Assembly: GCF_014196845.1 (NCBI RefSeq)
Contig: NZ_JACIEM010000001.1
Location: forward strand, 1,178,001 to 1,242,000
Origin: Aurantimonas endophytica
GTDB lineage: Bacteria; Pseudomonadota; Alphaproteobacteria; Rhizobiales; Rhizobiaceae
DNA length: 64,000 bases
Direction: 5' to 3'
Part shown: piece after piece, positions 43,228 to 52,128 of the stretch
Position numbering within the stretch: the stretch's first letter is position 1
Layout of the letters: every line of letters starts with the position of its first letter
Program-made: the position numbers and the translations under genes
Notes under the pieces: generated by a model
Told to the model about the DNA's origin: nothing
Seen by the model: only the letters and a program-made list of their open reading frames with translations
Database searches by the model: none

Positions 43228-43531
43228 CACCTGAGGCTGCACCCTCCCCGTCAGTTCATCGCTTCGCGGGGTGAAGGCGGCGCGTATCAAGCCTGATCGA
43301 GCGATCAGGTCGCACGCGACGGCGGCGAATCCAGGTCGAGGGCTAGATGGCCCTTCCCGCGTCGACACCGCTCAACAGAAATCGTCTGCCGACAGGCGCG
43401 TGTTCCTCGTCCAGGGCGGTACCGACCTTGTCTTACGTCGTTCACGGCGGCAGTCTCCGAAGACAAGAAAAGGGCGCGAACTCATCCATGAGTGCGCGCC
43501 CCGTTCGGCCTTCGACGGATGGGCTGGATGG

Positions 43532-44449
43532 TCAGTAGTCCCAGTAGGCCGGGACCCAACGAAAGGCGTCGCCAGCGACCGCTACCCTGCCGACGGACGG
43601 GAACGGCAAGTGGGTGGCCACCAACTGTTCGCCTGTTTCCGCCAGTTCCTGCAAAAGACGAAGCCGGACACGGGCGGCCTCTTCGGGGTCATGCTCGAAG
43701 CCATTGTGCCAGTCGGGCTGCTCGAATCCCACCGTGAACACGGCGTCACCGGCGAAGGTCAGTCGTTCCCCACCGGACGAAAGGCGCACCACACTGTGCC
43801 CCGGCGTGTGACCGCCGGTGCGACGGACGACCACGCCCGGTGCCACCTCATGCTCCTCCTCGAATGGCCGAAAATGGGCTCGGTACTCTTCCGCGAAGCG
43901 CTTGGCGGTCGCCCGTAGCGCGTCCGGGAACCCCGGCGGCATGAAAACATGGGAGAAGTCGGGCGATTCCCAGAACTTGATCTCGGCGGCCGCCACGTGG
44001 ATCCGCAGATCCGGACGCAGGCGTTCTTTCACCCCGTCGACGAGCAACCCGCCGACGTGGTCCATGTGCATGTGGGTGAGCACCACGTCGGTCACCGAGG
44101 CCAGATCGATGCCGGCGGCTTCCAGCCGCTGGATCAACTGTCCGGCCCGCGGCAGGTTGAGGTTTGGGTCCAGCCCCAGCCCTGCGTCGACGAGGATGGT
44201 CTGATCGCCGCTCTTCACGACGACGACGTTGAGCGACCAGTCGAAGGCGTCCGGCGGCAGGAACATGTTCTCGAGCCATGCGGACCGTGCGGCCGGGTCG
44301 GCGTTGTGTCCCAGCATTTCGGTCGGCAGGGGGAGCACCCCGTCGCTGACGATCAGCACGTCGATCTCGCCGACCTGCACCGCGTACCGCGACGGAACCA
44401 ACTCGCCTGATTCCGGCCGGTCGAAATGTGAAGTGTTGTTCGAGCTCAT
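43532..44449 (-). CDS. metallo-beta-lactamase-fold hydrolase
   Basis: The 305-residue MBL-fold protein has the metal motif LTHMHMDHVGG, a second His in TGGHTPGHS and the bridging Asp in FAGDAVF. The fold is shared by lactonases, glyoxalase II-like enzymes and alkyl sulfatases. It resembles the broad N-acyl homoserine lactone hydrolase-like branch, but nothing proves a lactone substrate. It is monocistronic; a long AT-containing gap lies upstream. Confidence 0.9.
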   Translation of the reverse strand: MSSNNTSHFDRPESGELVPSRYAVQVGEIDVLIVSDGVLPLPTEMLGHNADPAARSAWLENMFLPPDAFDWSLNVVVVKSGDQTILVDAGLGLDPNLNLPRAGQLIQRLEAAGIDLASVTDVVLTHMHMDHVGGLLVDGVKERLRPDLRIHVAAAEIKFWESPDFSHVFMPPGFPDALRATAKRFAEEYRAHFRPFEEEHEVAPGVVVRRTGGHTPGHSVVRLSSGGERLTFAGDAVFTVGFEQPDWHNGFEHDPEEAARVRLRLLQELAETGEQLVATHLPFPSVGRVAVAGDAFRWVPAYWDY

Positions 44450-44790
44450 ATCTATCTCCTTCAGACCGTCGCCCTACGCGCGGCGTTTGCGACGGTAAGT
44501 CGGAGAGCATCGTCAAACGATTGGATCGGGGGATAGGATTAGCAGCGCGGGAGGATAGGTATTCCTCGGCCTTATGTGCATGTCAGGTGTGGGGCTCGGT
44601 CATTGGTTCTGAACCGAGATCGTTCTCGTCCTGGTCCTCTTCATGGGAACCCGCGCGATTGCCGATGCTCGAGCGACTGAGGAGGCGAGACCCGGATGCC
44701 ATACGACTGACACGCTGTTTGCCCAGACGACGCCTGTACAATTCGCGGCCGACGCTGGGGCTGCGCCGACCGCCGACAGGGAACTCATTG
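44450..44790. other. 341-bp divergent intergenic region
   Basis: It separates the MBL-fold gene from a small secreted-protein gene on the opposite strand and must hold both promoters. A perfect GGTTC-T-GAACC dyad (near 44610) is the only structure I noticed. No gene is supported. Confidence 0.45.
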
Positions 44791-45108
44791 ATGCGCCTAC
44801 TCCTAATCGCCCTTCCACTCCTGCTGGCGGCGACTGCCGCGCACGCGTCGTCCGACGATGCCTGGGCAGATCTCAACCTGGCGGTCGCCGAGAAATGCGC
44901 TGCGGCCAGCGGACTGAAACATGCTCACGTGTCCGAGCTGGTGCTCTTCGACGACACGCTGAACAAGGTGGCGACGCTGGTCACCGGCGTCTTTCCTCAG
45001 AAGGCTCTCAAGGGTGCCAAGGGCAAGATGCTGTGCATCTACGACAAGCAAAGCAAGAAGGTTTGGGTTGACGAGGCCACCGGTTGGAGCGCGCCTGACC
45101 TCCGCTGA
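44791..45108 (+). CDS. small secreted protein, unknown function
   Basis: The 105-residue product has a clear Sec signal peptide (MRLLLIALPLLLAATAAHA) and a mature domain of about 85 residues with Lys-rich loops (KALKGAKGKMLCIYDKQ) and two Cys (CAAAS and MLCIYD) that could form a disulfide in the periplasm. AGGGAA precedes the ATG. I do not recognise the family. Only the signal and composition support it as a real gene. Confidence 0.7.
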   Translation: MRLLLIALPLLLAATAAHASSDDAWADLNLAVAEKCAAASGLKHAHVSELVLFDDTLNKVATLVTGVFPQKALKGAKGKMLCIYDKQSKKVWVDEATGWSAPDLR

Positions 45109-45180
45109 TCAGAAACGGCGGCGCGTTTAGGTAGCCTCATCGGGGATCAGTCCGCTCACCAGGAACCGCACCGACTAGGC

Positions 45181-45381
45181 CGACAGCGAACAGTCACGTT
45201 CCGATCGGAGGCGAGCAGTTCGCGCCGGAGCGCGTCGTTGAACCCTTTGACCGCCGTTGCGCTCCTTCTCTTCTGCGGCGCGACCGTCGCCCTGTTCCGG
45301 TTTCGGCTGGGGGCGGTGCCGGTGCTTCTTGGCGCAGCCGTCGCAGGCGCGGCCTGGCAGTATCTGCACGGCGTATTTTGA
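45181..45381 (+). pseudogene. possible ChrA-type membrane-domain remnant
   Basis: The frame ending at TGA 45379-45381 reads LNPLTAVALLLFCGATVALF, then FRLGAVPVLLGAAVAGAAWQ. Two hydrophobic helices with a basic turn match the C-terminal end of chromate-transporter (CHR) domains. No start codon or upstream CHR sequence is present. It is probably the tail of a deleted transporter, but the match is short. Confidence 0.3.
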
Positions 45382-45442
45382 GCCGGCTGGGGCTCACCGA
45401 AGGCAGAGATCGGCGCTCTTGGCTTACCTGGCATCCAGCCAT

Positions 45443-45991
45443 TCAGACCGAACGATCCGTGATCGAGCCGTAGCGACCGTCTGCATAGATGAGGCCCGTC
45501 CCTCCGGTTGCCGCGACGGCCCGGACCGCGCCGAGGATTATCGCGTGGCTGTGGCGCGCGATAATCTCCTCTACTTCGCAGTCGATCGAGGCGAGCGCGC
45601 CATCGAGCGCCGCGGCGCCCGTTGCGAGCTGGTACCAGTTCGCGCCCTTGTAGCGACTCTCGCCCTTCAGTCCGCCGAACCCCGCGAAACGTTCGGCCAC
45701 CTCGCGCTGGTCAACGCTGAGAATATTGATGCAGAAGTACCCGTACCGACGAATGGCCTCCCATGTCGAAGAGCCGAGATTGATGCTTACCACCATGGTC
45801 TCGGGCTCCATCGACAGCGAATGGGCCGACGTCACCGTCGCCCCCGTTCGGTCACCCTCGGGACCCGCCGTTACGACACTGACGCCACCGGCGAGCCCCC
45901 GCATCGCGCGCCGCAGGCCGTGATGTGTCACGACCTCGTCCGCCCGGGAATTAGCGACGAGCATCAATGGAGACCGGGGAAGAGGAGACAC
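45443..45991 (-). CDS. flavin reductase (FMN-binding, NAD(P)H:flavin oxidoreductase-like)
   Basis: The 182-residue protein is a flavin-reductase-like split-barrel: MRGLAGGVSVVTAGPEGDRTGATVTSAHSLSM near the N-terminus (partner-oxidoreductase motif), then a VSINLGSSTWEAIRR helix and a C-terminal DGRYGSI. It can supply reduced FMN to two-component monooxygenases. The SsuD-type enzyme 3 kb away needs such a partner and no other flavin reductase is in the window. A GTG start with AAAGG about 8-9 nt upstream is used; ATG at 45964 is an alternative. It follows the hydrolase gene in one operon. Confidence 0.88.
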   Translation of the reverse strand: MSPLPRSPLMLVANSRADEVVTHHGLRRAMRGLAGGVSVVTAGPEGDRTGATVTSAHSLSMEPETMVVSINLGSSTWEAIRRYGYFCINILSVDQREVAERFAGFGGLKGESRYKGANWYQLATGAAALDGALASIDCEVEEIIARHSHAIILGAVRAVAATGGTGLIYADGRYGSITDRSV

Positions 45992-46013
45992 CGGATCGCC
46001 CTTTCACGCCGGC

Positions 46014-46649
46014 TCAACGGACGCCGGTCCCGGTGTCGTGTCCGCGCGCCAGATGCGGCCGGACCTCGCTCCACCAGCTTCGCGGCCGGGCGTTCGCGGT
46101 CGAGGATCGGGCCGCGCGCCCCCGCAGCCCGTCGGCGAGCGTCATGGCGTCGGGCCAAGGGCCGAAGCCACTGGCAATGTTGATGTGACCTGCCTCGCCG
46201 AGATCATAGAGGGTAGAACCCCAAGCATCGGCCTGCCTTTCCGCCTGTTCGAAGCTCATGAAGGGATCATTGCGGCTGGCGACCAGGAGCGAGGTGAAGG
46301 GGAGCGCGCCATTCGCCGCGGTCGCGAACGCGCCGACCGTCGGATACCTCTCGGAAAGGGCCCGGGCGTCGGCCGGGGCCACAAGCAGAGCCCCGCCGAC
46401 ATGCGACGCGGACGGTCGGCTAGCCAAGGCGGCGACGAGCGAGCAGCCGAGGCTGTGGGCGACCAGGATGACCCCGGGCACCGATCCCGCGATCCGCGCC
46501 TCGAGCGCATGAAGCCAGTCCGTGAACAGCGGCTTCGACCAGTTCTCCTGCTCGATCATCTCGGCCCGCTCATCGCCTTCAGCCCAATGGAATTGCCAGT
46601 GACCGGGAGGTGAACCGTTCAGCCCGGGAACAATCAGGGTCTCGATCAT
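46014..46649 (-). CDS. RBBP9/YdeN-type serine hydrolase
   Basis: The 211-residue small alpha/beta hydrolase has IVPGLNGSPPGHWQFHW at the N-terminus and the nucleophile elbow AHSLGC. The acid lies in ASRNDPFMSFEQAERQAD and the catalytic His in EAGHINIASGFG. These match the RBBP9/YdeN family. Its substrates are unknown. It is upstream of the flavin-reductase gene, and a dyad site shared with sulfur genes lies about 70 nt before its ATG. Confidence 0.88.
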   Translation of the reverse strand: MIETLIVPGLNGSPPGHWQFHWAEGDERAEMIEQENWSKPLFTDWLHALEARIAGSVPGVILVAHSLGCSLVAALASRPSASHVGGALLVAPADARALSERYPTVGAFATAANGALPFTSLLVASRNDPFMSFEQAERQADAWGSTLYDLGEAGHINIASGFGPWPDAMTLADGLRGRAARSSTANARPRSWWSEVRPHLARGHDTGTGVR

Positions 46650-46717
46650 GTGAGCACCGCTTCCTCTCGTTGCGATGGCAAACATTACCGCCCGGGCTGG
46701 GGGGCGGGAAAACATTA

Positions 46718-46734
46718 TATACTAATTCGGTAGA
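46718..46734. promoter_or_regulatory. Rrf2-type operator candidate before the hydrolase operon
   Basis: On the minus strand this reads TCTACCGAATTAGTATA. It agrees with the site upstream of cysP at 11 of the first 14 positions. It lies between the preceding gene's stop and the hydrolase start, in promoter position. Confidence 0.55.
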
Positions 46735-46761
46735 CTAATGAGGAATGATGGACCGCGGTCC

Positions 46762-48126
46762 TCAGCCCGATGTGGGGGCAAGTGTCTCCCGGCGGTCGCG
46801 TAGTGTCCGCGCCAACGCGGCACACTGCGCACGGATGTCCGGTATCGCGGTTATCTCCCAGAACCGGGCGCGGGTGACGGGGCCAACGGCATAGAGCCGT
46901 GGCGAGGAAATCCCGTCGGCCCCGACGATCGCACAATGCTTGTCGACATCGATCCCGACCAGAAGCGGGTCCAGTCGTGCCGCGCCGCGGTCGATCATTC
47001 GCCCTACCAGTCGTCCGCTGCCATCGGTCGGATCGCGAAGGATCCCGGTGCAGTCGATCAACCGGTCTGAATCAAGTGCCACCGCATCACCGCCCCGGCG
47101 CCGGATCCTGATCGCTATGCGACCCGCGTCACGGCGAGCCTCTTCGAGGCGCCCCGCGAGGATCTGCAAATGGTCTTCCGAAAGTGCCACTTGCAGAGAG
47201 GCCGCGGCCTGCGGGGCCAGGCGATGGCGGTGCACCTCCCAGAAGGTCCGGGCATGACGCAAGAAGCGACGCTTCGAATCCACGGATAGCGATTGCCAGA
47301 GCGCCTGCGTGTGCGGGCGAAGCGCGTCGATGACGTCGCGCCAATCGCTGCCCTCCGCCTCGGCCCATCGCACGGTGCGGCGTAGCCACCGCAGAAGGTA
47401 CGTTACGCTCGTGCCGAAGGGGATGTCGGCCGGGTCGAGCTTGAGCGGTTCGGAGGGTGCGTGGACCTGCGGCAGGAGCCCGCGGCGCGACACGGCGACG
47501 ATCCGACCGCGGTGCCCTCCTGCCCTGAGAAGCGCGACATTGTCGACCATCGAGAGGCCGGTCCCGACAATGACCACGGCGTCGTCCGGGCCGATGCCCA
47601 GCTCCTCCCGGCTGCACCAGGGGCCGGAATAGGGTGTGGTGTCATCGTACTCCGGAACCGCATGGCCGGTCGCCAGCACGACAAGGCCTGCGATCTCGGT
47701 TCGCCCGTCGGCGAGGGTCGCCGAAACGCCGCCCTTGAAGGCGACGAGGTCGACGCAGTCTCCCTGAATGACGCGCAGGCGCCCGTCGTCCATCCACGGC
47801 GCGACAAGGCTCGTCAAATACTCCCGGTAGACCGGGCGGGGAACGAAGCAGAAGCGATCGGCGCAGCCCAGTCGGGCGGCATGGCCGCTCTCCGTCAGCC
47901 ACCGCCAGAAATGATCGGGATCGTCCGGAAAGGCGCTCATCCCCCCGGCGCGGGTATTGAGGAGGTGGTCCCGCTCCTCAGTGCCATAAGCGACACCTGC
48001 CCCGATCGTCGGACGTCTCTCGACAATGCTGACGTCGAGACGAGCGTCACTGTCTCGCAATAGATGCGCCGCGAGGATAACGCCGCTCGCGCCGCCACCG
48101 ACGATGAGGATCCGTTCAGGGGTCAT
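46762..48126 (-). CDS. FAD/NAD(P)-binding protein (NAD_binding_9/YdhS-like)
   Basis: The 454-residue flavoprotein has an N-terminal Rossmann motif ILIVGGGASGVILAAHLL and an acidic strand end VERRPTIGAGVAYG. NTRAGGMSAFPDDPDHF and a second Rossmann site, VVIVGTGLSMVD, near the middle are typical of this oxidoreductase group. It follows the Rrf2-type gene by 28 nt on the same strand, so the regulator probably controls it. The chemical role is not known; by location it may serve sulfur metabolism. Confidence 0.87.
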   Translation of the reverse strand: MTPERILIVGGGASGVILAAHLLRDSDARLDVSIVERRPTIGAGVAYGTEERDHLLNTRAGGMSAFPDDPDHFWRWLTESGHAARLGCADRFCFVPRPVYREYLTSLVAPWMDDGRLRVIQGDCVDLVAFKGGVSATLADGRTEIAGLVVLATGHAVPEYDDTTPYSGPWCSREELGIGPDDAVVIVGTGLSMVDNVALLRAGGHRGRIVAVSRRGLLPQVHAPSEPLKLDPADIPFGTSVTYLLRWLRRTVRWAEAEGSDWRDVIDALRPHTQALWQSLSVDSKRRFLRHARTFWEVHRHRLAPQAAASLQVALSEDHLQILAGRLEEARRDAGRIAIRIRRRGGDAVALDSDRLIDCTGILRDPTDGSGRLVGRMIDRGAARLDPLLVGIDVDKHCAIVGADGISSPRLYAVGPVTRARFWEITAIPDIRAQCAALARTLRDRRETLAPTSG

Positions 48127-48154
48127 CGTCCCACCCGAGAGGCCGGATCTTGCC

Positions 48155-48613
48155 TTAAAGGTTGGCTGTCAGTTCCCGGAATTCCACCTCGATGGAACCG
48201 CTTGCATTGGCGACATCGGCAAGGGTCCGTTCGTCGAGCACGGCCGAGATCGCGTTCCGGACCTCCAGCATGATCCGGCGTACCGAGCAGACACGCTCGT
48301 TCACGCAATCCTCGCAGCGCCGATACGCTGTCCGGCTGGCGCAGGGGATCGGCGCTAAGGGCCCTTCCAACACGCGCAGGACATGACCGACCCGGATCTC
48401 GTCCGCGGGCCGCGACAATGCGTACCCGCCCCCGCGCCCCTTCCGGGCATGCACCATCCCCGCGGTGCGCAGTTCGCCGAGGATGGCGTCCAGGAACTTT
48501 TTGGAAATGTTGTGGGCCGATGCGATCTCTTCCGACAGCGCGCGTTGGCCCTCGGGCAGTTCCGCCAGATGTAGCATGGCCTTGAGGCCGTACTTGCCCT
48601 TCATCGTCAGCAT
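48155..48613 (-). CDS. Rrf2-family transcriptional regulator with four cysteines
   Basis: The 152-residue protein has the Rrf2 winged helix (MKGKYGLKAML, SKKFLDAILGELRTAG, RKGRGGGYAL) and a cysteine loop C-x8-C-x2-C-x5-C in PCASRTAYRRCEDC. That spacing is identical in the second Rrf2 gene at the far end of the sulfur island. Rrf2 proteins such as IscR and RirA bind Fe-S clusters; CymR senses cysteine status. I infer a sulfur or redox sensor. The ATG at MLTMKGKYG is used; an upstream GTG is possible. Confidence 0.92.
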   Translation of the reverse strand: MLTMKGKYGLKAMLHLAELPEGQRALSEEIASAHNISKKFLDAILGELRTAGMVHARKGRGGGYALSRPADEIRVGHVLRVLEGPLAPIPCASRTAYRRCEDCVNERVCSVRRIMLEVRNAISAVLDERTLADVANASGSIEVEFRELTANL

Positions 48614-48751
48614 CGCGGGGAGCACTCATCACTCGGGAAGGCATATCGGATCGAACGATCCCGAACCCAATTAGGCCGCCATGATCCCCGACGCCAGCCC
48701 CGACCGGCGGGCCGGTCTCGGCAGATCGTCCGATGCTCCGCCGCAGCCCCA

Positions 48752-48919
48752 TCAACGCGGGTGTTCCGCGGCGGTTCGTTGAGCCATGATCAACGGGCCG
48801 CCCTCCCGAACCTTGTCAAGAGACGCAGGCGCAGGATCGAACGGGCCGATGCCCATGACGGCAGCGACCACCAGGGAGACGCTGGCGACGATCAGGACGG
48901 TATCCCGAGCCCGTTTCAT
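48752..48919 (-). CDS. small single-span membrane protein, hypothetical
   Basis: A 55-residue frame begins MKRARDTVLIVASVSLVVAA, a basic N-terminus followed by one hydrophobic segment, and ends with a polar tail. It starts 29 nt after the SsuD-type gene on the same strand. No family is recognised and the ribosome-binding site is weak (GGAAAG 14 nt away), so it may be a chance frame. Confidence 0.4.
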   Translation of the reverse strand: MKRARDTVLIVASVSLVVAAVMGIGPFDPAPASLDKVREGGPLIMAQRTAAEHPR

Positions 48920-48948
48920 GCGATCGAGGTGCTTTCCACCGTGCCGTC

Positions 48949-50130
48949 TCACGACGCGCTCGCCACGCGGCGCTCCGGAATGGCGGTGTTGGCGATGACC
49001 TCGCCGACCGCCTTGAGATCGTCCGGCGCGCTCGTGCGAGGATCGTCATGGTCCAGGGCAAGCCGCGGCAGCACCCGCTCGCCGAAGGAGTAGGCCTCTT
49101 CCAGATGCGGGTAACCGGAGAGGATGAACGTGTCGATGCCGACGCGGCGGTACTCGTCGATCCATTCGGCAACCGTCTCGGCATCCCCGACCAGCGCGGT
49201 GCCGGCGCCCCCGCGCACCAGTCCGACCCCGGCCCAGAGATTGGGGCTGATCTCCAGCTTGGTGCGGTCACCGCCGTGCAAGGCGCGCATGCGGCTCTGC
49301 CCGACCGAATCCTGGCGGGCCAGTTGCTTCTGCGCCCGCGCGATCGTCTCGTCGTCGAGCTTGGAGATGAGGTTCTCGGCTGCCTTCCAGGCTTCCGCGT
49401 TCGTCTCGCGGACGATGACATGGAGTCGGATCCCGAAAGACATGTCCCGACCGACCCTTCCGGCCGCCTCGCGCACCCTCGCGACCTTCTCGGCAACCGC
49501 CTGGGGCGGCTCGCCCCAGGTCAGGTATTTGTCGATGGTGCTGGCCGCGACCTCAATCCCGGCGTCGGACGAGCCACCGAAATAGAGTGGCGGATAGGGG
49601 CGCTGATGCGAGCGGAAGAGGAGTTGCCCATCCTCGATCCTGAGGTGCTTGCCCGCGTAGTTGACTGTCTCGCCCGAGAGCTCTGCCTTGTAGATGTCGA
49701 GGAACTCGCGCGTCACCTCGTAGCGCTCGTCATGAGCAAGGAAGATCCCGTCGCCGGCGTTCTCCACGGGGTCGCCGCCCGTCACGACGTTGATGAGCAG
49801 GCGCCCGCCCGAGATCCGGTCCAGTGTCGCGGTCATGCGGGCGGCCAGTGTGGGAGAGAGCAGCCCCGGGCGCACAGCGACCAGGAAGCGCAGCCGCTGC
49901 GTCTGCGGCGCGAGTGCCGATGCCACCACCCACGAATCCTCGCAGGAGCGGCCCGTCGGCAGGAGAACGCCATAATAGCCGAGTTGGTCGGCCGCCTGCG
50001 CCACCTGCTTCAGATAGCCGATGTCGACCACGCGGCCACCTTCGGCTGCGCCAAGGTAGCGTCCGTCGCCATGGGTTGGCAGGAACCAGAGCACCTTGAT
50101 TTTCTCGGGAATTGCGTCGGAACCGGTCAT
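48949..50130 (-). CDS. ssuD: FMNH2-dependent alkanesulfonate monooxygenase-like (SsuD)
   Basis: The 393-residue luciferase-like monooxygenase matches SsuD in length and motifs: [14 protein letters not shown] near the N-terminus, [43 protein letters not shown] and FGGSSDAG. SsuD cleaves alkanesulfonates to sulfite and an aldehyde using FMNH2 from a separate flavin reductase. It is divergent from an SsuABC-type importer, and a dyad operator candidate lies between them. A close relative acting on dimethylsulfone products (SfnG/SfnC-like) is the main alternative. Confidence 0.92.
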   Translation of the reverse strand: MTGSDAIPEKIKVLWFLPTHGDGRYLGAAEGGRVVDIGYLKQVAQAADQLGYYGVLLPTGRSCEDSWVVASALAPQTQRLRFLVAVRPGLLSPTLAARMTATLDRISGGRLLINVVTGGDPVENAGDGIFLAHDERYEVTREFLDIYKAELSGETVNYAGKHLRIEDGQLLFRSHQRPYPPLYFGGSSDAGIEVAASTIDKYLTWGEPPQAVAEKVARVREAAGRVGRDMSFGIRLHVIVRETNAEAWKAAENLISKLDDETIARAQKQLARQDSVGQSRMRALHGGDRTKLEISPNLWAGVGLVRGGAGTALVGDAETVAEWIDEYRRVGIDTFILSGYPHLEEAYSFGERVLPRLALDHDDPRTSAPDDLKAVGEVIANTAIPERRVASAS

Positions 50131-50200
50131 CGTCGTCCTCGCTGGCGAATGGGCATGACAAACGTATCCGCGCGGCCGGTCCCCGGACAGGAACGATCAG

Positions 50201-50226
50201 TCTATTTATACGATAGATTGAGTAGA
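50201..50226. promoter_or_regulatory. overlapping Rrf2-type operator candidates, ssuD/ssuA promoter
   Basis: A TCTAT-N7-ATAGA dyad (50201-50217) overlaps TCTACTCAATCTATCGT on the minus strand (50210-50226). The second resembles the sites upstream of cysP and the hydrolase operon. It sits between ssuD and ssuA and could control both. Confidence 0.5.
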
Positions 50227-50311
50227 TTATTGCTCGTCGTGCTGACTGGCGGCGGCATAGGCTTCTCCTCATCGCCACCGATGGATCGGGGCAACGGCAA
50301 GGAGAACCGCC

Positions 50312-51316
50312 TTGAAAGCTTTCCTACGCAGCCTCGTCGCATCCGCCGCACTCCTTATGGCCCCGGTGTCGATGGACCGCGCCTGGTCGGCGGAAACGAT
50401 CCGCATCGTCGAGCAGTTCGGGACGATCTACCTGCCGCTTCACGTCATCCGCGACCAGAAGCTCCTCGAGAAGCATGCCGCGGCGCTTGGCCTGGAGGAT
50501 GTCGAGGTGGAGTGGGCGAAACTGTCGGGGGGAGCGGCGATCAACGATGCCCTCCTGTCCGGCAACGTCGATGTCGCCGCGGCGGGCATCGGCCCGTTCC
50601 TGACCCTCTGGGACCGGACCGACGGCGCCGTGAAGATCATCGGCGGTCTGGCCCACCAGCCGAACTACCTGATCACGTCACGCCCGGATATCCAGAGCCT
50701 CGAGGATTTCAAGCCGGAGGACAAGATTGCCCTCCCTGCGGTCGGCGTCTCGGTCCAGTCCCGCATCCTACAGATGGCCGCCGAGAAGACCTTCGGCGAA
50801 GGCCAGCATGCCCGGCTCGACAACAACACCGTCTCCCTGCCGCATCCGGACGCGACGGCGGCCCTGCTTTCGGGCTCGACCGAGATCGCGGCGCACCTCT
50901 CGAACTCGCCGTTCCAGGAGCGTGCGCTGGAGGATCCGAGCATCCATCGGATATTCTCCTCGTACGACATCCTCGGCGGACCCGTGACGCCCACCTACGT
51001 CTACGCCACCGTCGATTTCCGGGAACAGCATCCGGAGCTGTTCGAGGCCTTCCTCCTGGCTTTCCGGGAAGCGTCCGCCTGGATCGAGGCGAACAAGGCC
51101 GAGGCGGCCGAGACCTATGTCCGCGTCGAGAACTCGAGCCTCGACCCAGCCTTCGTCCAGTCCCTGCTGGAGTCGCCCGATTCACTCTACACGCTGGTGC
51201 CGGCGCGCTCCTTCGACTTCGCCGACTTCCTGTACAGGACCGGTGCCATCAAGAAGCAGGCGACGAGCTGGAAGGACTACACGTTCGAGGAACTCCACGG
51301 CGAGGAGGGAAGCTGA
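50312..51316 (+). CDS. ssuA: sulfonate/nitrate-type ABC substrate-binding protein (SsuA-like)
   Basis: The 334-residue periplasmic binding protein starts at TTG, fixed by an AAGGAG site 7 nt upstream. A signal peptide ends near AWSAE. The mature part begins TIRIVEQFGTIYLPLHV and carries LSGNVDVAAAGIGPFLTLW. It belongs to the NMT1/SsuA/TauA family that binds sulfonates, nitrate or other small ligands. Beside an SsuD-type gene, a sulfonate is the likely ligand. Confidence 0.88.
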   Translation: MKAFLRSLVASAALLMAPVSMDRAWSAETIRIVEQFGTIYLPLHVIRDQKLLEKHAAALGLEDVEVEWAKLSGGAAINDALLSGNVDVAAAGIGPFLTLWDRTDGAVKIIGGLAHQPNYLITSRPDIQSLEDFKPEDKIALPAVGVSVQSRILQMAAEKTFGEGQHARLDNNTVSLPHPDATAALLSGSTEIAAHLSNSPFQERALEDPSIHRIFSSYDILGGPVTPTYVYATVDFREQHPELFEAFLLAFREASAWIEANKAEAAETYVRVENSSLDPAFVQSLLESPDSLYTLVPARSFDFADFLYRTGAIKKQATSWKDYTFEELHGEEGS

Positions 51317-52128
51317 TGTTGGCCCGCACCGAGCCTTTCCCGGAACCGCCTCCGGCATTCGAGGCGCGTAGCCTGACGCTTGATTACACCACGGCCAAGG
51401 GCCCGCTGCGCGCCGTCGACGACGTCAGCTTCTCGGCCTACGAGGGCGAGCGGCTGGTGCTCCTGGGACGCTCGGGTTGCGGCAAGTCCTCGATCCTGAA
51501 GGCGGTGGCGGGGTTCATCACCCCGACGTCGGGTGAGATCAACGTAAAGGGCCGCCGCGTCACCGGTGCCGGACCCGACCGCATCGTCGTGTTCCAGGAG
51601 TTCGACCAGTTGCTGCCCTGGAAGACGGTCCGAGAGAACGTCGCCTTCCCGCTTCGTGTGGCCGCCGACGTGCCGCGTGCCGAGGCTCGGGAACGGGCCG
51701 AGGAAGCCCTTCGCAAGGTCGGACTGGAACGAGCGATCGACGTCTATCCGCACACGCTCTCGGGCGGCATGAAGCAACGCGCCGCCATCGCGCGGGCGTT
51801 GGTAACGAACGCCGACGTTCTCCTGATGGACGAGCCGTTTGCGGCGCTCGATGCGTTGACGCGCCGGCGCCTCCAGGCAGATCTGCTGAAGCTCGCCGAG
51901 GACGAAGGCTTCACGCTCCTCTTCGTCACGCACTCGATCGAGGAAGCGATCCTGATCGGCACTCGTCTGCATCTCCTATCGGCGCATCCCGGGCGGACGA
52001 TCGCCACTTTCGACACGGCCGAATTCGATCTCGGCAACAGCGGCGGCGCCAGGTTCGATGGGGTAGTCAAGGAGGTGAACGGCCTTCTGTTCGAGGAACA
52101 TGACGAGGAGGAACTCGCGCATGTCTGA
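51316..52128 (+). CDS. ssuB: ABC transporter ATP-binding protein (SsuB/TauB-like)
   Basis: The 270-residue ATPase has Walker A LLGRSGCGKSS, Q-loop VFQEFDQLLPWKTV, signature LSGGMKQRAAIARAL, Walker B LLMDEPFAALD and H-loop VTHSIEEA. Its ATG shares a base with the ssuA stop (TGATG), and its end overlaps the permease start by 8 nt. It drives sulfonate-type import. Confidence 0.93.
   Translation: MLARTEPFPEPPPAFEARSLTLDYTTAKGPLRAVDDVSFSAYEGERLVLLGRSGCGKSSILKAVAGFITPTSGEINVKGRRVTGAGPDRIVVFQEFDQLLPWKTVRENVAFPLRVAADVPRAEARERAEEALRKVGLERAIDVYPHTLSGGMKQRAAIARALVTNADVLLMDEPFAALDALTRRRLQADLLKLAEDEGFTLLFVTHSIEEAILIGTRLHLLSAHPGRTIATFDTAEFDLGNSGGARFDGVVKEVNGLLFEEHDEEELAHV

Noticed and set aside
43532-44449. 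MBL-fold protein considered as an AHL lactonase that would quench signals linked to the LuxR solo.
   Set aside because: The fold is too broad, it is 32 kb away, and the LuxR residues argue against AHL as ligand.
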